Positions 1-5,653 of a DNA stretch of 14,307 nucleotides are shown here, one piece after another. Position numbers and translations under genes: made by a program. The DNA lies in assembly GCA_023396465.1 (NCBI GenBank), contig JAEWWF010000168.1, forward strand, positions 1 through 14,307. The letters run 5' to 3'. The number at the start of each line of letters is the position of its first letter. Position 1 is the first letter of the stretch. Below the pieces are notes generated by a model, which did not search any database, had not been told where the DNA came from, and was given only the letters and a program-made list of their open reading frames with translations. The stretch comes from Pseudomonadota bacterium. GTDB taxonomy: Bacteria > Pseudomonadota > Alphaproteobacteria > Rhodospirillales > Rhodospirillaceae.

Positions 1-62
1 GTCTTCCTCTCCGGAAGGCGGCCCGCAGCCGTTTGGGCAAGGAGGTTTTATTTGCACAAAAG

Positions 63-92
63 TTGACCATTCGGGCAGGATGTGTCTAAAAT
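63..92 (+). promoter_or_regulatory. Probable sigma70-type promoter of the TRAP operon
   Basis: TTGACC at 63-68 and TAAAAT at 87-92 each differ from the sigma70 consensus hexamers by one base and are separated by 18 bases. This is much closer to consensus than anything else seen in the intergenic DNA of this GC-rich window. It points toward the dctQ-dctM-dctP genes. The start site near 99 is inferred, not observed. Confidence 0.55.
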
Positions 93-99
93 TTAGACA
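83..99. promoter_or_regulatory. Operator-like perfect palindrome over the -10 element
   Basis: TGTCTAAAATTTAGACA is an exact inverted repeat with 8-base arms around a central A. It covers the proposed -10 hexamer and likely start site, the usual place for a repressor. The size and symmetry would suit a dimeric regulator such as a GntR- or LacI-type repressor, but no regulator gene is present in the window and the family cannot be decided from the site alone. Confidence 0.5.
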
Positions 100-217
100 A
101 GGTGGACTGCGGTGTGTCCGCGCCCACACGCATCAAAAGGTACGGCTGCCCTCACCTTCGGCGGTAACGGGAAAATGGCCCAGGAATTGCTGAAGTCATT
201 CAGCTAAGCTGGTGTCT

Positions 218-263
218 CGACGGAAATGTCGTGGCAATGTCCGTCGTTATTTTATTGTCTTTT
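218..263 (+). terminator. Terminator- or attenuator-like hairpin in the leader
   Basis: CGACGGA (218-224) and TCCGTCG (240-246) form a perfect 7-bp stem around a 15-base loop. The next 17 bases (247-263) are T-rich (TTATTTTATTGTCTTTT), very unlike the surrounding GC-rich DNA. This resembles an intrinsic terminator on the + strand, about 120-160 bases after the inferred start and about 115 bases before dctQ. It could attenuate the operon or end a short separate RNA. The large loop weakens the case. Confidence 0.35.
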
Positions 264-378
264 AGATGGGATAGACCGCGTTCGGCGGTGCCGTGACTTG
301 TGGGCGACTTTCGTCTGCGGGGTGCGGGTTTGCGCCGATGCGCCAGATGCCGCCGTTGGCGGCAAGCGGGGCCGACCG

Positions 379-921
379 ATGCCGCAGTTCCTGATCGCCT
401 ATGTTCGGGGGATCAATCGCCTCAGCCGGTGGATCGGGCTGGTGGTGATGTATTCGCTCTTCCTGATGATGGGCATTCTTCTTTATTCGTCCGTATCAAA
501 GGCCGTTTCCATCCCACCCATCTGGTCGATGGAACTGGCCCAGTTCGTGATGGTCGCCTACTTCCTGCTCGGCGGCGCCTATTCCCTGCGCGCCAATGCC
601 CATGTCCGCATGGACCTGCTCTATGGCACCTGGACGCGGCGCAAGCGCACGCTGGTCGACACCGTCACCGTGCTGTGCCTGATCGCCTATCTGCTGCTGC
701 TGCTGTGGGGCGGCATCTCCAGCACCTCCTACGCCCTGGAGTACGGCGAGCGCAGCTATTCCGCCTGGCGGCCGTACATGGCGCCCATCAAGATCATCAT
801 GTGCATCGGCATCCTGCTGACCTTGTTGCAGGCCGTTGCCATCCTCATCACCGACATCGCCAGCCTGCGGGGGGTGGAGATCGACGACGCCGGCGAGCGC
901 GGCGGGGATGTGCCGTCATGA
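379..921 (+). CDS. TRAP transporter small permease (DctQ family)
   Basis: This 180-residue inner-membrane protein is the small (DctQ/4-TM) subunit of a tripartite ATP-independent periplasmic transporter, which imports organic acids or similar solutes using an ion gradient. Four hydrophobic stretches are visible, and between the second and third lies the family motif GGAYSLRANAHVRMDLLY. The frame is open further upstream to an ATG at 226, but the start at 379 gives the normal family N-terminus (MPQFLIAYVRGINRLSRW) and length; no strong ribosome-binding site is seen at either start. The stop codon overlaps the start of the large permease gene (ATGA, 918-921), so the two permease subunits are probably translationally coupled. 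The substrate cannot be read from this subunit. Confidence 0.88.
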   Translation: MPQFLIAYVRGINRLSRWIGLVVMYSLFLMMGILLYSSVSKAVSIPPIWSMELAQFVMVAYFLLGGAYSLRANAHVRMDLLYGTWTRRKRTLVDTVTVLCLIAYLLLLLWGGISSTSYALEYGERSYSAWRPYMAPIKIIMCIGILLTLLQAVAILITDIASLRGVEIDDAGERGGDVPS

Positions 922-2243
922 GCTATGAATTCATCGCCCTGATGATGTTCGCGTCGATGATGATGCTGCTGATGACCGGGCAGCGGGTCTTCGCCGTCAT
1001 CGGCTTCGTCGCGGTGGCGGCCAGCCTGCTGCTGTGGGGCGACGGCGGCGCGGAAATGGGCTTCAGCGCCGCCATGAAGCTGATGAAGTGGTACCCGCTG
1101 CTGACCCTGCCGCTGTTCGTCTACATGGGCTACATGCTGTCGGAGTCGGGCATCGCCGAAGACCTCTATCGCATGGTGCATGTGTGGATGGGGCCACTCA
1201 GCGGCGGCCTGGCCATCGGCACCATTCTGCTGCTGGTGGTGATCTCGGCCATCAACGGCCTGTCGGTGGCCGGCATGGCCATCGGCGCCACCATCGCCCT
1301 GCCGGAGCTGCTGCGGCGTGGCTACGACAAGATCATGATCACCGGCGTCATCCAGGCCGGCAGTTCCCTTGGTATCCTGGTGCCGCCCAGCGTGGTGCTG
1401 GTCCTCTACGGTATGATCGCCCGCCAGCCGGTGGGCGAGTTGTGGTTGGCCGGGGTGATGCCGGGCCTGCTGATGGCGGCGCTGTTCATCCTCTATGTCG
1501 TCGTCCGCTGCCGCCTGCAACCGCACCTCGGCCCCGCCCTGTCGGCGGCGGAGCGGGCGGCGGTGCCGCTGAGCGACAAGCTGCGCCTGTTGAGCGCCGG
1601 TATCCTGCCGTTGGCCATCTTCCTGGTGATGACCGGCCTGTTCGTCATGGGCATCACCAGCCTGGTGGAAAGCTCGGCGGTCGGCGCCCTGGCCGCCACG
1701 GCGGCGGCGCTGGTGAAGGGGCGGCTGACCCGCACCGTGCTGCACGACACCGTGCGCAAGACCCTGACCATCACCTGCATGTTCATGTGGATCATCCTTG
1801 CCGCCCTGTGCTTCGGCGCGGTGTTCGACGGCCTGGGGGCGGTGAAGGCGATCGAGGGCTTCTTCCTCGGCGAGCTTGGCCTTGGCCCGTGGGAGGTGCT
1901 GATCCTGATGCAGATCACCTACCTCGTCATGGGCACCTTCCTGGACGATACCGCCATGCTGGTGATCGTCGCGCCGCTGTTCGTGCCGCTGGTGGGGGCG
2001 CTTGGGTTCGATCTGGTGTGGTACGGCGTGCTCTACACCATCACCTGCCAGATCGCCTACATCACGCCGCCCTTCGGCTACAACCTGTTCCTGATGCGCG
2101 CCATGGCGCCGCCGGAAATCACCCTCATCGACATCTACAAGTCCATCGTGCCCTTCGTCGGCGTGATGATCCTGACCCTCGGCCTCGTCACCGCTTTCCC
2201 CGAGATGGCGCTGTGGCTGCCGGGACTCGTCTACGGCAAGTGA
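918..2243 (+). CDS. TRAP transporter large permease (DctM family)
   Basis: This 441-residue, very hydrophobic protein is the large permease (DctM) subunit, the ion-coupled transport channel in the inner membrane. Family hallmarks include the early LPLFVYMGYMLSESGIAEDLY segment, the AGSSLGILVPPSVVLVLYG loop, and the C-terminal GTFLDDTAMLVIVAPLF and AYITPPFGYNLFLMRA segments, which lie in the paired re-entrant-hairpin regions of this family. The length is usual for DctM. The start at 918 overlaps the dctQ stop by ATGA; the longer upstream frame is only a shadow of dctQ. It is followed after 49 bases by the binding-protein gene, giving the order Q-M-P and a complete transporter. Its general look recalls the FcbT/TakP branch rather than the classical C4-dicarboxylate DctM, but this is an impression, not a computed assignment. 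Confidence 0.93.
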   Translation: MSYEFIALMMFASMMMLLMTGQRVFAVIGFVAVAASLLLWGDGGAEMGFSAAMKLMKWYPLLTLPLFVYMGYMLSESGIAEDLYRMVHVWMGPLSGGLAIGTILLLVVISAINGLSVAGMAIGATIALPELLRRGYDKIMITGVIQAGSSLGILVPPSVVLVLYGMIARQPVGELWLAGVMPGLLMAALFILYVVVRCRLQPHLGPALSAAERAAVPLSDKLRLLSAGILPLAIFLVMTGLFVMGITSLVESSAVGALAATAAALVKGRLTRTVLHDTVRKTLTITCMFMWIILAALCFGAVFDGLGAVKAIEGFFLGELGLGPWEVLILMQITYLVMGTFLDDTAMLVIVAPLFVPLVGALGFDLVWYGVLYTITCQIAYITPPFGYNLFLMRAMAPPEITLIDIYKSIVPFVGVMILTLGLVTAFPEMALWLPGLVYGK

Positions 2244-2292
2244 CCGCTTTCCCGACCCGCAGACCTCGATCACCAGTGGAGGCTTCCTCACC

Positions 2293-3348
2293 ATGACCAC
2301 CAGACGTGACCTGTTGAAGACCGCCGGAGCCGCCGCCGTGGCGGCCGCCGGCACCGCCACCCTGGCGGCCCCGGCCGTCCGTGCCCAGAAGGCGCCCATC
2401 AAGTGGCGCTTGCAGACCTACGCCGGCCCGGCCCTGGCAGAACACGTCATCAAGCCGTCCATCGACGCCTTCAACAAGGTGGCCAACGGCGAGATGGTGA
2501 TCGAGCTGTATTACGCCGACCAGCTGGTGCCGACCGGCGAACTGTTCCGCGCCATGCAGCAGGGGGTCATCGACGCCGTGCAGAGCGACGACGACTCCAT
2601 CGCCGCGCCGGTGGACGTGGCGGTGTTCGGTGGCTATTTCCCCTTCGCCACCCGCTACAGCCTGGATGTGCCGACCCTGTTCCACACCTACGGCCTGAAG
2701 GAAATCTGGCAGGAGGCTTACAGCGAGGTGAAGGGCGTGACGTGGCTGTCGGCCGGCGCCTGGGACCCCTGCCACTTCGCCACCAAGGACCCCATCACCA
2801 GCCTGGCCGACCTGAAGGGCAAGCGCGTCTTCACCTTCCCCACCGCCGGCCGGTTCCTGTCGCGCTTCGGCGTGGTGCCGGTGACGCTGCCGTGGGAAGA
2901 CGTGCAGGTGGCGGTGCAGACCGGCGAACTGGACGGCATCGCCTGGTCGGGCATCACCGAGGATTACACGGTGGGCTGGGCCGACGTGTGCAACCACTTC
3001 CTCACCAACAATATCTCCGGCGCCTGGTGCGGCAGCTATTTCGTCAACACGGCGAAGTGGGAGGAACTGCCGGAGCATCTGAAGACGCTCTACATGCTGT
3101 GCATCGACAGCAGCCATTACTACCGCCAGCACTGGTATTGGGGCGGCGAGGCCAAGCTGCGCGTCGAAGGCACCAAGATGAAGCTGACCACCATTCCCGC
3201 CGAGGAATGGCAGCAGGTGGAGGACGAGGCCTACAAGTTCTGGGACGAGATCGCCGCCGAGAGCGAACGCAGCAAGCGGGTGGTCGACATCCTGAAGAAG
3301 TATGCCGAGGACATGAAGAAGGCGGGCCCGCCGTACCGTTACGGCTGA
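2293..3348 (+). CDS. TRAP transporter solute-binding protein (DctP family), Tat-exported
   Basis: This 351-residue periplasmic protein captures the substrate for the DctQM permease. The N-terminus has a twin-arginine signal (TRRDLLK at residues 3-9, then an Ala-rich core) with a likely cleavage after Ala31 (VRA|QK), so it is probably exported folded. The DctP fold is supported by the opening KWRLQTYAG, NGEMVIELYYADQLVPTGELFRAM (residues 65-88), DLKGKRVFTFP (173-183) and the PVTLPWEDVQVAVQTGELDGI segment (196-216). The usual ligand-carboxylate arginine in the 'lkGlKxRvp' motif does not align cleanly here. It starts after a GGAGG at 2278-2282, 49 bases after dctM. The substrate is unknown; a carboxylate is expected from the family. 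The Tat signal is shared with the FcbT1/TakP branch as I recall it. Confidence 0.92.
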   Translation: MTTRRDLLKTAGAAAVAAAGTATLAAPAVRAQKAPIKWRLQTYAGPALAEHVIKPSIDAFNKVANGEMVIELYYADQLVPTGELFRAMQQGVIDAVQSDDDSIAAPVDVAVFGGYFPFATRYSLDVPTLFHTYGLKEIWQEAYSEVKGVTWLSAGAWDPCHFATKDPITSLADLKGKRVFTFPTAGRFLSRFGVVPVTLPWEDVQVAVQTGELDGIAWSGITEDYTVGWADVCNHFLTNNISGAWCGSYFVNTAKWEELPEHLKTLYMLCIDSSHYYRQHWYWGGEAKLRVEGTKMKLTTIPAEEWQQVEDEAYKFWDEIAAESERSKRVVDILKKYAEDMKKAGPPYRYG

Positions 3349-3371
3349 GCGCTGCCGACAGGCCGCGGCGG

Positions 3372-3434
3372 TGCTTGCTCCGGCGGCCGGGCGGGTCGAT
3401 ACTCACGGACCCTAACCCGTTGGCGGAGCAAGCA
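3372..3434 (+). promoter_or_regulatory. Long inverted repeat over the ribosome-binding site of the LivH-fusion gene
   Basis: TGCTTGCTCCG (3372-3382) and CGGAGCAAGCA (3424-3434) are perfect 11-bp inverted arms. Inside the 41-base loop, CGGGT (3392-3396) can pair with ACCCG (3415-3419), or alternatively GGGTC (3393-3397) with GACCC (3408-3412). The 3' arm contains the Shine-Dalgarno GGAG (3425-3428) and the A of the ATG at 3434. The folded RNA would hide the start site of the downstream gene. There is no T-tail, so a simple intrinsic terminator is less likely. Confidence 0.5.
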
Positions 3435-4786
3435 TGCTGGCGGCCTGCCGTCATGTTCTGGTGGTCGTCCTGACGGCGCTTGCCCTCACCGGTTGCGCCG
3501 CCGTGAGCGATGCGCCGCGCATCGAGGCTTGCGGCGCCGTCCTGGCCCTGCTGGAGCCGGGGGCGCGGGTGACGGCGGTCGAGCCGCCGGGGCTGTTCGA
3601 TGCGACAGTGCGGCTCGCCTACCGCGATGCCCAGGGGGAAGACCTGACGCTCGCCTGCACCTTCCGCGCCGGCACCCGCCAGGATCTCGCCCTGGTGCTG
3701 ACGGCGGTGGAGGGGGAAGCTTTTGGCGGCCCCGTCGACCGCACCCGCCTGCTGTGGCTGTCGCTCGCTCTTGGCCTGCCGCGCGACGGCAGCGCCTTCG
3801 CCGGCGGTGGCGATGGCGGCGGCGAGGGGCTGTTGCAGGCGCTGGCGCCCGATATCGCGCTGCCCGACCGCGTGCTTTACCTGTTGGCCCAGGTCAACAA
3901 CGGCATCATCACCGCCTGCCTCTACGGCTTGCTGGCGATGGGCTTCACGCTTGTCTACGCCATCACCGGCCGGATCAATCTGGCCCTCGGCGGTCTATAC
4001 ACCGTCGGCGCCTTCGCCGCCGGCGCGGTGATCGCCGGGCTGGTGATGGGCGGGGCGTGGGGCATCGCCGGACTGATCGTGCTGGTGCTGCCGACGGCGC
4101 TCGGCTGGGGGGCGCTGGCCGCATGGTGCCTGGAACGCACCGCCTTCCGCCGCCTGCACGATGTCGGCACCCAGGCGCCGCTGATCGCCTCCATCGGCGC
4201 GGCGCTGGTGTTCTCCGAGGGCTTCCGGGTGCTGACCGGGGCTCGCGACCTGTGGCCGCCGCCGCTGTTCGGCGATCCTTACGCGGTGATGGAGGGGGTG
4301 GACCTGGCGCTGCACGTCAGTCAGGCGCAGCCGCTGGTCGTGGCGCTGACGCTGGTGGTCTACCTTGGCCTGTGGCGGTTGCTGACCGCCACGCGCCTTG
4401 GCCGGGCGCAGCGGGCCTGCGCCGACGATCCCGCCATGGCGCGGCTGGTGGGCATTGATGCCGGACGCACCATCGGTGTCACTTTCGCCCTGGCCGGGGC
4501 CTGCGCCGGCGTGGCCGGCATGCTGGTGACGGTGGTCTACGGCGGCGCCAATTTCTTCATGGGCTGGTCCATCGGCCTCAAGGCGCTGACGGCGGCGGTG
4601 GTCGGCGGCATCGGCTCGGTTCCCGGCGCCATGCTGGGCGGGCTGGTGGTGGGCATGACGGAAGCCTTGTGGACGGCCTATCTGCCCGGCGAGTGGCGCG
4701 ACGTGGCGGTGTTCACCCTGCTGATCGTGTTCCTGGTGCTGAAGCCGCGCGGCTTCCTCGGCATCGCCCGCCAGCAGCGGGATTAG
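3434..4786 (+). CDS. LivH-type ABC permease with an N-terminal lipoprotein-like periplasmic domain
   Basis: The 450-residue product has two parts. Residues 1-21 look like a lipoprotein signal (hydrophobic core, then LTGC with Cys21). Residues 22 to about 145 form a small domain with Cys33 and Cys75 and a Gly-rich linker (about 119-132); I do not recognise it. From about 148 to 450 it is a typical LivH permease of the branched-chain amino acid ABC family: NNGIITACLYGLLAMGFTLV (155-174), the loop RACADDPAMARLVGIDAGRT (327-346), and AVVGGIGSVPGAMLGGLVVG near the end. LivH is normally about 290-310 residues with no such extension. No livM, ATPase or binding-protein gene lies in the window. The start at 3434 has GGAG five bases upstream; a GTG at 3872 (residue 147) could start a bare permease but has no visible ribosome-binding site. 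The substrate is unknown. Confidence 0.8.
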   Translation: MLAACRHVLVVVLTALALTGCAAVSDAPRIEACGAVLALLEPGARVTAVEPPGLFDATVRLAYRDAQGEDLTLACTFRAGTRQDLALVLTAVEGEAFGGPVDRTRLLWLSLALGLPRDGSAFAGGGDGGGEGLLQALAPDIALPDRVLYLLAQVNNGIITACLYGLLAMGFTLVYAITGRINLALGGLYTVGAFAAGAVIAGLVMGGAWGIAGLIVLVLPTALGWGALAAWCLERTAFRRLHDVGTQAPLIASIGAALVFSEGFRVLTGARDLWPPPLFGDPYAVMEGVDLALHVSQAQPLVVALTLVVYLGLWRLLTATRLGRAQRACADDPAMARLVGIDAGRTIGVTFALAGACAGVAGMLVTVVYGGANFFMGWSIGLKALTAAVVGGIGSVPGAMLGGLVVGMTEALWTAYLPGEWRDVAVFTLLIVFLVLKPRGFLGIARQQRD

Positions 4787-4796
4787 GGATTGTCGG

Positions 4797-4819
4797 CCGC
4801 TCCCGGTATGGTGGAGCGG
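4797..4819 (+). terminator. Small hairpin after the LivH-fusion gene
   Basis: CCGCTCC (4797-4803) and GGAGCGG (4813-4819) form a perfect 7-bp stem with a 9-base loop, ten bases after the LivH-fusion stop codon. No T-run follows, so it may be a weak or Rho-assisted terminator, or simply an mRNA 3'-end structure between this gene and the next lipoprotein gene. Confidence 0.3.
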
Positions 4820-4891
4820 GAACGCGCAGCCTGCCGCGTCGTTTGTACGGAGGCTCGCTCTTCTTTCCGCCTCATAGCAAGGACATCCGTC

Positions 4892-5560
4892 ATGCCGACT
4901 CGTTCCGCCGTCCGCCGTACCGGCCGTGCCGCCGCTCTTGCCGCCGCTCTTGCCGCCGTTCTCGGTCTGCCGCTGCTGGCGGCCGGCTGTTCCTCGCTGC
5001 CGGAGTGGGCTGGCGGCGGCAGCGGTGGCGAAGCCGATGGCAGCACCAGCCTGCACGGGGTGCTGGTGCTGCCCGATGCCACCCCCTTGCCGGCCACCGC
5101 CCGCGGCGAGGTGCGGTTGATCGACCTGTCCCGTTCGGAGCCGGGGCGGCCGTTCCTGCTGGCGAGCCAGGTGGTCGATGGCCCGCTGGCCAACCCGGTG
5201 CCGTGGCAACTGCGGTGGCGGGAGGATGCCGACCAGCCGACCGGGGGCGCCTACGCCATCACGGCGCGGCTGGTCGGCGACGGGATGACGCTGTTCCACA
5301 CCCCGGAGCCGCTGCCGCTCGCCGGACAGCCGATGCCGGTGACGGTGGTGATGGACGCCGCGCCGCCGCCCCCCGATGCCGGCCGCAACCGCTACAGCCT
5401 CGAGTCGATGCCCGACGTGACCCAGTTGCGGCAGATGCCCGAGGGCGAAATCCCGCGTCGCTACCAGGACGACATCTACGATTACGGCACCTCAAGCGAT
5501 CCGCTGCCGAGCGACGCCCTCGACGGCAACCGGGTGCTGCTGCCGTCGCAGCCGAATTAA
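4892..5560 (+). CDS. YbaY-type lipoprotein
   Basis: This 222-residue protein has an Ala/Leu-rich signal peptide ending in LLAAGC (Cys33), consistent with a lipoprotein, although the -3 residue of the lipobox is Ala rather than the usual Leu. Residues from about 50 to 155 match the YbaY domain pattern: an opening strand HGVLVLPDATPLP, then ARGEVRLIDLS, FLLASQVVDG, a PVPWQLRW segment and AYAITARLVGDGMTLFHT. The tail from 155 to 222 starts with a proline run and is polar and unassigned. YbaY-domain proteins are envelope lipoproteins of poorly known role. The ATG at 4892 has AAGGA eight bases upstream; the frame is open earlier (4790) but without a signal peptide at that start. The signal-peptide codons contain a 12-bp tandem repeat. 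A 105-base gap separates it from the LivH-fusion gene. Confidence 0.78.
   Translation: MPTRSAVRRTGRAAALAAALAAVLGLPLLAAGCSSLPEWAGGGSGGEADGSTSLHGVLVLPDATPLPATARGEVRLIDLSRSEPGRPFLLASQVVDGPLANPVPWQLRWREDADQPTGGAYAITARLVGDGMTLFHTPEPLPLAGQPMPVTVVMDAAPPPPDAGRNRYSLESMPDVTQLRQMPEGEIPRRYQDDIYDYGTSSDPLPSDALDGNRVLLPSQPN
4928..4963 (+). repeat. 12-bp tandem repeat inside the lipoprotein signal peptide
   Basis: GCCGCCGCTCTT occurs twice in perfect tandem (4928-4939, 4940-4951) and a third time with three changes (4952-4963). Because the unit is a multiple of three it encodes AAAL, AAAL, AAVL in the hydrophobic core of the signal peptide. Gain or loss of a unit would lengthen or shorten the core by four residues without a frameshift. 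Confidence 0.8.
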
Positions 5561-5585
5561 CCCGCGCGGAGCGGGTCGGAAAAGG

Positions 5586-5620
5586 GAAATGGGGGAGTGC
5601 GCGACACACTCCCCCATTTC
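5586..5620. terminator. Terminator between the ybaY-like gene and nrdJ
   Basis: A perfect 14-bp stem pairs 5586-5599 with 5607-5620 around a 7-base loop; the core is GGGGGAGTG / CACTCCCCC flanked by A/T pairs. It lies between the stop codons of two convergent genes (5560 and 5654). Read on the minus strand the stem is followed by CCTTTTCC, so it best fits the end of nrdJ; on the plus strand the T-tail is limited to the TTT within the stem end. A smaller hairpin (5560-5565 with 5571-5576) sits directly at the ybaY-like stop codon. Probably bidirectional. Confidence 0.75.
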
Positions 5621-5653
5621 ATCATGCGCTGCCGTGATCGCCGGACGACGCCC

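Larger units (their letters stand above)
1..378. other. Non-coding leader upstream of the TRAP operon
   Basis: No recognisable protein gene occupies this stretch, and the first 60 bases show nothing I can identify. From 63 on it holds a sigma70-like promoter, an overlapping palindrome, small hairpins (112-129, 189-204, 201-211) and a terminator-like hairpin with a T-rich tail (218-263). If transcription starts near 99, the untranslated leader before dctQ is about 280 bases, long for a transporter operon. The dctQ frame stays open back to an ATG at 226, but that ATG lies inside the hairpin loop, and the added residues are Cys- and Arg-rich and unlike a DctQ N-terminus. Confidence 0.6.

Noticed and set aside
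226..378. N-terminal extension of DctQ from the ATG at 226
   Set aside because: The ATG lies in the loop of a terminator-like hairpin, has no suitable ribosome-binding site, and the extra 51 residues do not resemble a DctQ protein.
756..2402. A 548-codon open frame on the - strand across the TRAP permease
   Set aside because: The product is His/Gln/Asp/Arg-rich low-complexity sequence, the typical antisense shadow of a hydrophobic membrane protein in GC-rich DNA.
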